From contig JAYKYS010000007.1 of NCBI GenBank assembly GCA_036924285.1, positions 186,001 to 250,000 on the forward strand: a stretch of DNA of 64,000 bases, written 5' to 3'. This document shows, piece by piece, positions 36,601 through 47,720 of the stretch. The stretch is from Asterella californica. Its lineage: Eukaryota; Streptophyta; Marchantiopsida; Marchantiales; Aytoniaceae. Made by a program: the position numbers and the translations under genes. Each line of letters opens with the position of its first letter. Position 1 is the first letter of the stretch. Below the pieces are notes generated by a model. That model ran no database searches. It was not told the origin of the DNA and saw only the letters and a list, made by a program, of their open reading frames with translations.

Positions 36601-38064
36601 CAGTACTAATACGATGGTTGGTGGTTAATGGTTAATGTTCCGTTTCATGGCTATCATGTTTGATCAAGTCTTCGATTACTGATACATTTGATCTTGGCAG
36701 GAAACGGAGAGATGCTTGATGATGTGTTGAGACATGGTCCTTCGTACGTGTACTGGTGTTACGGTTTTGAACGCATGGTTTCAAAGTACAACAAAATCAA
36801 GACCAATTCCAAGAACATGGAGACGACCTTCACTGTACATCATGCTCGTAAATTTTTTGCAGAATGTTGCAGTCAAAGATGGAATGATCACGATGGTCTC
36901 TTTCCTGGGCAACGTGCAGATGTAATGATAAAACGTTATTTGTTTTACTCAGCAGGTTCGGCATCCGATATTAATCATGATACAGTCGATGACAAGAAAT
37001 TTCTTCTTGTGAGTACTATACGGATGGCAAGGGAAATTTGAGACTCGATAAGTCAGGACTCTCAAAACTGCATCCTTGCATCACACGTAATGTGTACCGG
37101 TATCGGTGTGGCCTGTTCTAAACCACGTTCGTCGGAGATATCAAGAGGAATGAGAATTTATCTCATGCGGTACTGGAGATCTCAGAGAGAGATGAATGAG
37201 AATATTGTCATGGATTCATTCGCAGACACTGTGAAGAGACTAAAGTCAGTGATGGTTGGAGGCACTCTGTTTAGACCAGGTGATTACGTGATTGTCATGG
37301 AGGACAATAACAACGATCCGAGGTACAGTTGGAACTGGAAGACACGTATTATACGTTTCTTTTACCATGAGTGCGGGAGGGATTGTCAAATGTTTTTCGA
37401 GTGTCGATGGTTGTACAACGTGACTATGAATTCTGCATCTAGTACCGCATCTATGAGAATAGATCAGATTTCAGGCATGCAACTACTTGATCCTCAAGAG
37501 AGGAGTAGCGAATATGACAACTGGCGACCAGTGAAACAACTCAGTCATCATTTCTTTCCGATTATTCAAATTCGTGAAGGGAAAAAAGAGGTTTTAGCAC
37601 TAGAGACTAGTGACCGTCGTGAACGTGATATGTTCTATGTTGCCGGAAGTGTCTCAGATCCACCACTGTATCTAGAAGTTCATGATGTCATGCTAGCATA
37701 TCATTTATATGGTTGTGAGATCACGAAACTTGATACGTGTGTGATTAGACTCATTGAACCACAGAATGAAGATGTCAATAGGACAGATCACGAGATGATG
37801 ATGCATATGGAAAGTGAGGAAGAAACTCTTCCAAGAGATGTTGATGCGGTACATTCACAACTGGAACAAGTTGTAAGAGGTGGTTGCACTCTGATAAGAA
37901 GCATTCAAGTTAGTTGGCTTAGAAAGACACACTCAGGTGAGTGGACACTGAAACCTGGAGGGTGTTGTCATAAAATCATCATTCAACATTTGCGCCATCT
38001 GTGTGTAAGTTTTAAACCGATCGAATATAATGGTGCTAGACCTGTAAAATGGACAGAGGACTGA
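33684..38064 (+). pseudogene. CACTA-type (Tnp2 / Transposase_21) transposase pseudogene
   Basis: Inferred exons: 33684-35040, 35372-36487, 36701-38064. The junctions are A/GTAAGC with CAAG/GT, and GCAG/GTACA with GCAG/GA. The N-terminus has CDCRYMCQRIHPEVGYQMVS, a Cys/His cluster. Tnp2 blocks follow in the family order: MAHWDGFQSAN; FTLRAMLVLFSGDHPAQCKF with GGMAGCRRCW; LIYDPMHTIALCMF; and HGPSYVYWCYGFERMVSKYN. The last exon adds a C-terminal region with RPGDYVIVMEDNN..WKTRIIRFFYH, possibly BAH-like. Four in-frame stops (35,791, 35,935, 36,187, 37,039) interrupt otherwise open frames, so it is inactive as read. No terminal inverted repeats were identified. The frame runs up to a stop at 38,062, immediately before the captured patellin sequence. 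Confidence 0.85.
35262..35318. repeat. Intron-derived repeat, copy 1
   Basis: TTATTAGAATATTGGAATAC followed by a GGATATTG..GGCAGTCT..AGTGCGTG stretch lies in the first intron of the Tnp2 pseudogene and recurs at 40,782-40,840. This suggests a second, mostly lost piece of the same element downstream. Confidence 0.7.
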
Positions 38065-39040
38065 AGGTTGGACCGAGGGTTGAAGGTTGGAATCATCGAA
38101 GAAACAGCACCAGTTGCAGCTCCTGAGACGACATCTGAGACTCCAACTTCAGTTGCCGAAACATCTGCAACTCCACTGACAGAATCAGCCACAGTAACAG
38201 AAGACAAGGCCAAAGACCCTTCTACCTCTGAATCAGTTGTTGAAGTCAAGGTAGTGGAAAAGGCCACTCCCGCTGAACCTAAGGTCGAGCTAAAGGCTCC
38301 TGTCACAGAGAAGATCGAGACCCAGGCTGCATTTGTGATTGTTGAGAAAGTCGATGCGAAGGCTGCTTTACCTGAAGTAAGTAGGAAGGTCGAGGTGAAG
38401 GCTGCATCTGTAGTTGCCGAGAAAGTGGAGGCGAAGACTGCATCTGTGGTTGTAGAGAAAGTCGATGTTAAGGCTGCTGCAACTGTAGTTGCAGAGAAGG
38501 TTGAGGCGAAGGCTACACCTGTAGTCGCAGAAGAGGTTGTGAAGGCTGGAACTATTGCTGACGACAAGGTTGAGGAGAAGGCTGACTCAGAGGAGGTTCC
38601 AGCGGAAACTACTACTGATGTTGAAGTTGTGGTCTCCCAGGATCCCGAAGCAGAGGCCACTGAAGCGGAAGAAGAACCGGAGGATTCTACCCCACCGGAA
38701 GACATTTCACTGTGGGGTGTACCTATGCTTTCCACCAAGGGAGATAAGAGAACAGACGTTATCTTGCTGAAGTTCTTGAGGGCTCGTGAAATCAGTTATC
38801 TTGAGGAAGACCTTCAAAGCTGATAACCTTCTCAACGAAGAGTTCGGAACTGATCTTGATGGAGTTACGTACATGCATGGAGTGACTAGGGACGGTTAAC
38901 CAGTATGCTATAATGCTCCTGGGGTTCTTCAGGATAATAGAACTGTACCAGAATACCTTCGGAGATGCAGAGAAGCTCAATAGTTTTCTGCGATGGAGAG
39001 TTCAGGAGGGCTTTACCGTACCTCGTGCTAGAAGAGGTCA
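38065..39040 (+). pseudogene. Patellin fragment: acidic N-terminus and start of CRAL-TRIO
   Basis: An open frame from 38,065 to 38,822 encodes a Glu/Lys/Val/Ala-rich region with repeated VVAEKVEAK-like units. It then gives EDISLWGVPMLSTKGDKRTD and VILLKFLRARE, the patellin entry into the SEC14 (CRAL-TRIO N) domain. After a frameshift near 38,795 the match continues: NLLNEEFGTDLDGVTYMHGV, a stop, PVCYNAPGVLQD, then YQNTFGDAEKLNSFLRWRVQ. Patellins bind phosphoinositides at the plasma membrane and forming cell plate. The lipid-binding core is missing, so this is a broken copy. It lies in the same frame as the transposase tail, separated only by one TGA and with no ATG. Gene capture by the CACTA element is the likely origin. 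Confidence 0.85.
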
Positions 39041-39720
39041 GAAATGAGAAACCTCTCTTGTAACGCGAGACCGTTGTCGGCCATTCTGTTTACGTTTCAA
39101 CAAACTGGCAGCTGGTTTCTCTTCCTGTAACTTCTGACTTCATTTAAAAGCAGCTTCTGACTTTCTACTCGTGCCTAATTCTGTTCTCGTCCTGTTAAGA
39201 GTTATGAGGTTGTAACATTGTCGGCGGTCCAGCCTCGTGGTGCCCTGATGATTTATGGAGTTGAAGCATGCTGAGTCGGAACTGTAAGATGTGTGTACAC
39301 GGTAAGGTCTCTTTTGTGAAAAACGGTAGATTCCCGGCTGACGAGCAACTAAATTGACAAAAGTGTAGTTCCATCATCATCGTCTGGTGATTCCATGTTT
39401 TCACCACACGATGGAGTAACAACACTAAATATCGGACCTTCCCGGCGAGCATGTCTGTTGAACTCGTGTCTCTCGAGAAAAAGTATGCAAGTTGCATTGA
39501 CCTGCGGCGATCGGTCCATTGGCCTACGTAAAGTGCCAGCTTCATTCTTATTCATAGTTTGTGAAGGGTGCAGAGCAAGCCCCTGGAGATCATTTACGAA
39601 TCAAATTCCATCTTCACTAATCTTTCTTCTTTATCGTTCTCTTCTTCTTGGTGTTCCATCAAAGTTTAAGGTTTCTGGTGAGTTTGTACTGAATGTGTAT
39701 GATTTGTCTCGACCCTGCAG
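39041..39720. other. Rearranged interval between patellin fragments
   Basis: The CRAL-TRIO core expected here is not found in any frame I read. Frames on both strands (e.g. 39,195-39,545 minus, 39,395-39,754 plus) have no domain. The last part may be the intron before the GOLD exon, ending in CCCTGCAG at about 39,720. Confidence 0.4.
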
Positions 39721-39963
39721 GTTCGCTCAACCGTTGTGTGAGATTTTTTGGTGATTGGCTATGACGTTACCTACGGTGCTGAATTCGTCCCGAGCGCTGA
39801 AGGTTCTTACACAACCATCATCGAGAAAAGCAAGAAGCTTCTGTCCACAACTGAGGAACCAATGCGTAACAACTTCAAAGCCATCGAGCCAGAAAAAGTG
39901 GTTCTCTCTGTTCGCAACTTATCTAGAAAAAAGAAGAAGTTCCGAGCAGGTAGCATTCCTTGA
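39721..39963 (+). pseudogene. Patellin fragment: GOLD domain
   Basis: After an acceptor-like CCCTGCAG, the sequence gives RSTVV, a stop in place of the expected Trp, then VIGYDVTYGAEFVPSAEGSY, TTIIEKSKKLLSTTEEP and KVVLSVRNLSRKKKKFRAGS. This is the C-terminal GOLD domain of patellins (family pattern: V.YGAEF.P..EGSY..I..K.KK, ending in KKKKVLYR). The last residues diverge and reach an early stop. With the 38,065-39,040 fragment it forms one internally deleted patellin pseudogene. Confidence 0.85.
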
Positions 39964-39989
39964 ACACGAGGACGGATAGATGAGCCACC

Positions 39990-40070
39990 AGACTTAGGTG
40001 TGTACTCTCTGTGAAGATGGGGAGGAAGATACCGTCCACCATCTGTTAGACGTAGTAAAACATATGATGT
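39990..40070 (+). pseudogene. Possible LINE zf-RVT fragment
   Basis: The frame contains CTLCEDGEEDTVHHLLD, a Cys-x2-Cys followed by E.DTVHHLL, which resembles the zinc-binding end of plant LINE reverse transcriptases. The match is only about 20 residues long and the expected second Cys pair is not seen, so this is tentative. Confidence 0.35.
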
Positions 40071-41965
40071 CAACTTCTATGGTATTTCCTTGTCAATACT
40101 CGCGATGTCCTCAGTGTATGAGTAGATTGAAGGAGTGGACTAACAAAAAGTCATTGCAGTGGTCGTGCAAAGGTCTTGGTGTGTGGACTAACGATGACAT
40201 AGGAGATATGGCACCGCCTTCCGTCTCTACTTGCAGTAGCTGTTCGTTCTCGGTGAAGTTCAGTCGGAAATCCTGCCCACCGTATCTCACGTATTGCCTC
40301 TTAGTCGATACTGCTATGCCTTCCGAACAGCTTTCGGAGGTCCTGGCAGTCTGAATCTGTCTGAGGGCATTTTAGTTAATGCTTCCATCCTACTTTTATA
40401 CAGAATTTTGTGTGTGGAAATGAGGAGCAGAAGTGACCTCTTGTTGTCAAATGAACCTTGTTCCGCAGTTCTTCGAGATAAAAAGGACGCACCTCTTAAT
40501 GTGAATGGAGGTAGCCTCTCATTCTTGAACCCTTCATTCAACAGTCAAACGTGTAACAGATAACTTTGTGTTTCGTACCTTGTTGTGTAACCCATATTCT
40601 ATGTCCTCTTATCCCTCGTATGCTTCATTCTGTATACTGCTCCCCTGATTTTCAGGACAAGTCCATGGTACTGAAGACTTACGTCTTATCCTTAAAAGAA
40701 TTTTAAGTAGTTGTTCCGCTGCTCTCGTCCGGTGTTAGAGTCCGTTATTGAACTCATGAATAGCGCATATAAGTTACTTTCTTATTAGAACATTGGAATA
40801 CTCTCTCGTTGGATATTGAGGCAGTCTGAGTGCGTGTGTGCAAAGGTTGTGCATACCCTGCTTGGAACTGATCACTTTGATTTCACACAAAGTCATGATT
40901 TGGGTGGTTTTTGCTATCAGTATTGGAATAACACTAGATGGATGGCAGATCTCTACGAAGGAAATACTGCTAAAAATTAGTCGGAGATGGCTCAAAACAC
41001 AAGTTGTCTTTTGACACAGTCTAGGTGTGGAGTTGTAGAGGTACTGGTATCCTCTTAACGATTGGTCTAAAATCTTTACTTTGAGGTAAACGCATGTGGT
41101 CCTTGTTCTTCACCAGTTCACCAGTCGCCGTAACGAACTTGGATACTGCCGAGCTTCTTTGGACAGCCGACCTCATGAGCCAAAGCTCATTTTGCCCACC
41201 AGCTTATCTACAACAAGGCAACGTCAACGGAATTTCTCAAACGCCTTATGAAGTTTCATAGTAATTTAGTACACAGTTTTTCTTCTTTTCTGCGGTAGCG
41301 GAGTATAGGTATACTTGCCCGGAATTTAGAACTGACGGTGAATCTTGAACCATTCGTCAGAAAATGAGAGTCATACATTCTGCATATTCTGCCCTATTCC
41401 GCGTCGTGTTGTTCCCATGGTGGTATCAAACACGAGAATATGTTCGTTAAGGTTTTTGTAATGAAGGTTTTGTGCCATCGGTGAACTTCTAGTCATCTAC
41501 ATCTAAATGAAGCTCGCTGATATTCAGTTTTGTTGCATCGCACGCCGACTGAATAGACATATATTAAGTTTTGCTCATCATTTATGTTGATCTTTTTGCC
41601 ATCAGACGAGCATGGAATGGCAATTCGGGAGAAAGTATGGAGAATTACCTAGATGTACTCGGGATAAGGATAAATCTAGATTTTAGTGTAGGAAACTATC
41701 TTTCTCAGACAAGGACATCTTGGTAATTTCCAGTGATTTCTAAGGATATCACGTTTGTATGGATTTTTTGTAGGTAAATTTTGTGATGCATGGATTTTTC
41801 TTGTTTACACATATCATGTAGGGGTCACCGTGTCATATCCTAGTAGTGTTATACCAAAGTATAAATACATGGTCTATGGACCTCTTACCTCGTTATTATC
41901 ATACAGTAAACAAGCTTACACAAACTTGATCTCTCTTGCATCGATTCTTTCTCTCTTTTTCTTAT
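40071..41965. other. No recognised gene; contains intron-derived repeat copy 2
   Basis: The only supported item is 40,782-40,840, a copy of the Tnp2 intron segment at 35,262-35,318. The rest shows no domain on either strand. It may include the 3' part of the CACTA-type element, but no terminal repeat was located. Confidence 0.4.
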
Positions 41966-43172
41966 AGAGCCGTGCTGTGAATTAGTGTACAATGAGTCTG
42001 CTATGTTTGGTTTCACTGGTGGCTGACTCACCATGCAACGATTCGACGCTCTCAACGGATTCTGGACGAAGGCCGGGTACGCACGCATGCAACTCTTGTG
42101 ATCGTGATGTGACTTCGTTCACAAGAAGAGTACTGATGTCATTCAGATCTCTCTCGGTGACGAGACTTTAAATTTCTATTAGTGATCTGAGTTGACTCGC
42201 TCTGTGGAATCCGGTAGCGGTTGACTCGTCGACGTTGAAAGTTAATGCATGGCCAGGCAGTTCTAAAACATTCATCCAGCTAGTAAGTACGTAGGAAAGG
42301 CTGACCCAAACAGCTTGATTGCAAACATCCTGAGTCTTCCAATTGCCCAGAACGAGACCAAGGTATACGAAGCTTTCAATGGAGTTCAGACTGGTTTAAC
42401 CGTCGCTCGGACATATAATAGAATTATGTGTCCTGCATGTTCCGTTCTTCTTTGTCGCTCTCGCTTACTATTAAGTAGGTACTTCCAGTCTCAGTTGCAA
42501 GTGTTAATCTCTGCTAGAAAGAGATCTTTATACCAGAGCCAGTGAATGCGCCACAGGTGTGTAGGGCTCTGTCGCCTGCGTTTCTCATACGTTGCGATCT
42601 TGCAATGGAGAATCCTCTGGTTCTTGATTATATATCATCCGCCTTTCCTTATCACGCGCTGTGCTTGCCGAGCCCTTTTGTGGCGAAAACTGATGGGAAA
42701 AGTAGTGTATGACGTTGCCGTCAAGGGAACCGATGAGATCAGAGACTACGGTCACAGCAAGAGACACTCCAAGGTATTATCAGTCCTTGCATCCTCCTGC
42801 TACCCAGCTTACGTAGAGACTTGAATGTTTTCATGATCGTGATATTATGTGTACATTATTAACAAGTTTAGAGCACTATAGCTATGGTGTAATCAGACCA
42901 GGAGAGTGAGCTTCAAGCGTATTGACCCAGTGAGCTTGTAGTTTGAAGAGTACAAGAAGATATCGATCTCCGGCTGAATAGTGAAGACAATAATATCTCA
43001 CATTTTCTGTGACTTACACTGTTCATGTGCACGTTTCGCAGAGCGGGTTGACACTACTGCTCCTCAACTACAGCAAGACTACGAGATACAATCTGACCGT
43101 AGATTTTACTGGGACCACAGACCGCTCAGGTTTCCGACAGGAATATCATATGAGTGCTCCAAATAGAAACCT
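41966..43172 (+). pseudogene. Heparanase-like pseudogene (third copy), 5' of copia insertion
   Basis: This aligns to the intact genes in the same order but with losses. It starts inside exon 3 (CGTGCTGTGAATTAGTGTAC), where a TGC codon has become TGA near 42,025. It jumps from the following intron to part of exon 6 (42,300-42,380) and then to intron 7, skipping exons 4, 5, most of 6 and 7. Exon 8 (42,670-42,773) follows with its acceptor AG changed to CG, then the start of exon 9. Exon 9 is interrupted at 43,172 by a copia element and resumes at 47,977 for only about 25 bases. Divergence from the intact copies is clearly higher than their divergence from each other. Confidence 0.9.
43168..43172 (+). 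repeat. Target site duplication of copia element, left (AACCT)
   Basis: AACCT here and at 47,972-47,976 flanks the copia element. The intact genes have AAACCTGACTAGC once at this exon 9 position, confirming the insertion site. Confidence 0.95.
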
Positions 43173-43422
43173 TGTTAGTTTGAGACCTTTCAGTTCTCAA
43201 TTAATACTTCTTGATTCTACAGTTTACGTTACAACTACTTGCCTGTCTCTGCACTTCTTGCATGCACGAGGTACTGAGGCCAGCGTGCTTCCTTATGTAA
43301 TGGCTGTTTGCCTCTGAACATCGATTCACATCTCAACAAGCTTTCAGGATGTCAGATCTCCGCTCTACTTGATATTCGTCCGACTCTCTAATGTGTGTTA
43401 GAAACGAGTACAATTCACGACA
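43173..43422 (+). repeat. 5' LTR of the 4.8-kb copia element
   Basis: 250 bp, starts TGTTAGTTTGAGACC and ends AATTCACGACA (TG..CA). It is followed immediately by the primer binding site. Confidence 0.95.
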
Positions 43423-43436
43423 GGTTATGGGCCCAC
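43423..43436 (+). promoter_or_regulatory. Primer binding site matching initiator tRNA-Met anticodon arm
   Basis: GGTTATGGGCCCAC directly abuts the 5' LTR. It is the complement of GTGGGCCCATAACC, the anticodon stem-loop of plant initiator tRNA-Met, and not of the tRNA 3' end. This is the half-tRNA priming arrangement known from Drosophila copia and yeast Ty5. The canonical plant copia site TGGTATCAGAGC is absent here but present in the element at 62.1 kb. Confidence 0.85.
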
Positions 43437-43508
43437 AAAACTGACTTCCATTCTCTATCGATCCGTATCTCAGAAATCACGATATAATCAGGTTGCTTCT
43501 CAGCTGAG

Positions 43509-44723
43509 ATGCATCCTAATTCAGAGATTAGTCACATTAAGAGACTGACCAGAGATAACTATTATCTCTGGAGTAAGCGAATCAAAACCGCTCTTAAGAT
43601 GAGAGAGCTCTGGGATTATGTTACGAACAAAGTAGAAAAACCAAACGATGACACCAGCGATGATGAGGATCTTTCTAGATGAGAAAAGAAAGATCAACAG
43701 GCACAAGGCATGATAGAGATGTCTGTAGAAGACGATCAACTTCAACACATAAGTGACTGTCAGACATCAGCGGAAGCGTGGGAAGCTCTACGTGCTATCC
43801 ATGCCGGAGATAGTATAGAAAGACAGAATAGATTGGAAGATGAATTTCATGCTGTGATGTATACATCCGGATCAATGATTGATCACATAAATGAGGTGAC
43901 CAAGCTAGCAGAGCAGATGAGGGATCTCGGTATCGAACGGAAGGAGCCGCAAGTGGTCGTCTGGCTTCTTGGCAGTCCTTTTTGGAAAGATGTGGTTCGG
44001 AGCTTGAGTGGTAGAGATCATCTTTCTTTGGCAGTTCTAAAAGATCAATTGTTGATAGCTGAACAAGACATTGATTGTCCAACTCGAACCCGACGATCAA
44101 CAACGTTAACCAGAGATGAGCAGGCGATGTCTGTTACAGTGAAAGATGAGCTAACCATGATGGCCAATCAGTCACGACCTTCAAAGCATTTCAACGGAGT
44201 TTGTAACTATTGCAAAGAGTTTGGTCACAAAAAAGAAGATTGTGAGAAACGAGCAAGAGCCAACCAGCGGGCAAGGGAGAGAGAGAAAAGAATGAATTTT
44301 TCTCAGGGAGAAGGATCAAGTCGATCCAAATTCTCGGATGAGAAAGCATTTGTCACTCTTCACACAAGTAGTAGATGCAGTGACTGGTTCATTGATTCGG
44401 GCGCTTCATCACACGTGACATTTGATCAAGAGAAGTTTATAAATTTCTCTGAAATTTCACCAATCAGCATCTTTACTGCCAAGGGAGATAGCTTCTTGGC
44501 CACGGGAAGAGGAGATGTCCGACTGACACTTGGATCAGTCAACTTGAGTCGGACGATCACTGTCAAAGATGTGCTGTACTCTAGTGACGCACATACCAAC
44601 TTACTGAGTGTAAGTAAGATTGCATCTTCTCACCGTACGGTTCGTTTTGATGCTAAAGCTTGCTATATTCTTGATTCTCTCGGACGTGTTGTAGCTGAAG
44701 CAGAATTGGACGGGAGATTATAA
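43509..44723 (+). pseudogene. Copia gag and protease region
   Basis: The frame starts MHPNSEISHIKRLTRDNYYL, the usual copia gag N-terminus, and continues through a UBN2-type gag with a stop at 43,680. It reaches the zinc knuckle CNYCKEFGHKKEDC (Cys-x2-Cys-x4-His-x4-Cys) near 44,205. The aspartic protease follows with WFIDSGASSHVT near 44,385, where the DSG triad is intact. A TAA at 44,721 breaks the frame, which stays open in the same phase into the integrase region. Confidence 0.9.
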
Positions 44724-44771
44724 CGCCTACGGCTGGATAATCGTGAGGCAGCTTACCTTGGAACAGTAAAG

Positions 44772-45535
44772 ATGGGTACTTCAAATTCACCTGCAGTTCC
44801 ACTCACGGTTTGGCATGAGAGACTTGGACATCTGAATGTGGATAGCATCAGATGTTTGGCATCTAGAATGGGAACTGGAATCAATGTCACTCAAGATTCT
44901 GATAGCATACCTACTTGCGAGCCTTGCCTCCAAGGGAAACAACACAGAGAACTGTTTCTCACATCGACTACCAGATCGACCGAGCTTCTACAACTAGTGC
45001 ACTCTGATATATGTGGACCTGTCAACGTCCCTTCCCTAGAGAACTCTAAGTATGTACTTACTTTCATCGATGATTACAGTAGGAGGATCTGGGTTTATGG
45101 GCTTGCAAGGAAAACTGGAAAGAGGTCCTCACAACTTTCCAAGAGTTCAAGTCGCTTTCTGAAAATCAATCAGGAAAGAACATACGGGCACTAAGGACTG
45201 ACAACGGAGGTGAATACATGAACAACGAAATGGCTTCATTTCTGAAAAATCATGGGATCATACACCAAACTACGAGTCCATATTCTCCACAACAGAATGG
45301 GGTTGCAGAGAGAGCAAATCGTACGCTCCTGGAGGGAGCAAGATCGATGTTGTATGGACGGAATGTAGAAAAAGCACTCTGGGCAGAAGCTGTGCGTACA
45401 ATGGCATATTTACGCAATAGATCTCCAAACAGGATTCTCGAGGACAAAACGTCTGAGGAGGTATGGATGGGGAGGAAGCCTGAGTTGTCTCACTTGAGAG
45501 TATTCGGTGCTATTGCTTATGTACACACCGGATGA
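44772..45535 (+). pseudogene. Copia integrase region
   Basis: The GAG-pre-integrase zinc motif is present (WHERLGHLNVDSI, CEPCLQGKQHRELF). The catalytic core follows, with Asp in LVHSDICGPV, Asp in RTDNGGEY and Glu in QQNGVAERANRT. A one-base shift near 45,110 puts the two halves in different frames (44,772-45,194 and 45,218-45,535), and another shift follows near 45,530. All three catalytic residues are retained, but no single open frame covers the domain. Confidence 0.9.
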
Positions 45536-47700
45536 GAGAAGAGTGAAGTTGGATTCAAAGTCTCTAAAATGTGTGCATGTGGGCTATTATGAAGATAGTC
45601 GCGCTTACAGGCTATTTGATCCAGTCACTCGGCAGTTGGTGTAAAGTAGAGACGTAATATTTCAAGAGAGTTCAACTCCCTTTACAACAGAACCTGTTCT
45701 TCATGAGCTTGTCATTGCTGAGCCTGTGATACTCATTTTCACACAACCTATAAATTCTCCGCAGTCTCACTCATCCACCACGTCCAACTCTCAATCACCT
45801 GTATCTACTCCTCAGTCTGAAGGGTCACCTGTACCCATTCCTCTCTTAAATAGTCCAAATACTTCTCCACTCCAGTTGAATCTTACTCCAGAGTATTCTC
45901 CGACCGGAAGCTCACATAACGTGCACCAGGAATCAGTGGAACCCTCATCTGAAGACTACTTACCTCGTACGCGATCTGGATGGCACATACGACCTCCAAG
46001 TCGTCTTCAAGATTATGCATGGATTACAAGTACACCATACTTACCAGATAAGATCGAAGATGGGTTGATGGTTACGGATCAAGAAGACTCCTTGACTGAA
46101 TCTGCATGGATGACCACTATTGCTGCTGATCCTACCGAGCCACAATCTTATGAGGAAGTCCTTCGCTCCTCTGAATGTAATCACTGGCAAACTGCCATTA
46201 CAGCGGAGTTACAGTCTCATAAAGACAATGGCACATGGGAAGTAGTGGATTTACCGCTTGGGCAGAAGGTGATCGACAGTCGATGGGTCTTCAAGCTTAA
46301 GCATAATTCAGATGGGACCATCCAATGATTCAAAGCACGCCTAGTAGCCAAAGGTCACACACAGCGATATGGAGTTGACTACAATGAGACCTTCTCTCCA
46401 GTAGTAAAGCTCACTACTTTACGGACACTGTTGGCTGTAGCTGTTCATCGCAGGTTGTTACTACTTCAGCTTGATGTTGATACATCATATCTTTATGGTA
46501 CATTGACTGAACAGGTTTTCATGTCCTTTACCTTCAGGATATGAGTGTCCGGAGATGAAGTTCAGACAACCAGTGTGCCTCCTCCTCAAGGGGTTGTATG
46601 ATCTTCATCAATCAGGCAGATGTTGGTGGCAGCGCCTTGATGCTTTCTTGATAAAGCTCGGTTTTGTGAGATCAAAAGCTGACCCATGTCTGTATACACG
46701 TTCCATGAGGTCTGATTTGATTATGCTAGTCATTTACGTTGATGATCTCATTCCTGCCAGCTCTTCCCAGCAGCAACTCGATTTACTGGTATCTCAGTTA
46801 AAGCAAGAGTTCAGGATGAAGGGACCAACACCACTGGAATGGTGCATGAAGATAGACATTGATTACGATGCAGGTTACATTGCACTTAATCAGCACAGAT
46901 ACTTGGAGAGCATTTTGGCACGATCAGGTTTTCAAGAGTGCACTGTGATTACTACGCCAATTGAGCTCAATCTCAAGATGGATAAATTGGAATTTCTCAA
47001 TAACACAGCAGGACATCAACCCACTGAAGAACGCTCCTATCAACGACTGGTGGGAATGCTCATGTACGCGATGTTGCTTACTCGACCTAATTTAGCATTT
47101 GCAGTGAGTTTTGTAAGCCAGTTCTGTTCCGTCCCCACATTGGATCATCTGGCTATGGTCAAACGTATTTTCAGATATCTTTCTGGAACACGTGAGTACA
47201 AGCTGTTTATCAGACGAACCACTGAATCAAGTCTTCACGGCTTCACAGATTCAGACTGGGCTGCCAGCCATATTGACAGACGATTAGTAACTGGTTATGT
47301 CTTCTCAATCGGATCTGGAGCAATCAGTTGGAGCAGTCGTCGGCAGAAAACCATCGCTGTCTCTACAACAGAAGCGGAGTACCAAGCTGTCTCAACTGCC
47401 ACAAGAGAGGCTATCTGGTTACGTCAACTTTTGACAGACCTTCATGTCTCAGATTTCTTGACAGGACCAACAACTATTAGCGGAGATAACAAGGGAGCAC
47501 TAGACATGGTTAAAAATCCTGTTAATCATTCTAGAAGTAAACATATCGACGTGCAACATCACTTTGTCCGTGAACGATACGATTTAGGTCATATTTCAGT
47601 CAGACAGATACCCTCATCTGATAACGTAGCTGATATACTGACTAAAGGACTTCCTCGTATCAAATACGATTATTGCCTGGAGAAATTAGGACTTCGGTAG
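45536..47700 (+). pseudogene. Copia reverse transcriptase and RNase H region
   Basis: A Ser/Pro-rich linker (45,726-46,000) leads to the RT start (WEVVDLPLGQKVIDSRWVFK). A TGA at 46,326 stands just before [10 protein letters not shown], and a shift near 46,520 breaks the frame. RT continues with LKGLYDLHQSGRCWWQRL and the catalytic block VIYVDDLIPASS. RNase H shows TDSDWAASHIDRR, STTEAEYQAVS, GDNKGALDM and HIDVQHHFVRE, ending at 47,700. The last 381 codons are continuously open. Confidence 0.9.
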
Positions 47701-47708
47701 AATCGAGA

Positions 47709-47720
47709 AGTAGGAGGAGA
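47709..47720 (+). promoter_or_regulatory. Polypurine tract of the copia element
   Basis: AGTAGGAGGAGA lies directly before the 3' LTR, the expected site for plus-strand priming. Confidence 0.8.

Noticed and set aside
37983..38738. 251-codon minus-strand frame rich in Ser/Thr
   Set aside because: It is the antisense of the Glu/Lys/Val/Ala repeats of the patellin N-terminus; the plus frame has clear homology and the antisense has none.
33000..42000. Terminal inverted repeats starting CACTA for the Tnp2 element
   Set aside because: I looked on both sides of the transposase and patellin fragments and found no convincing CACTA pair with a 3-bp duplication, so no element boundaries are given.
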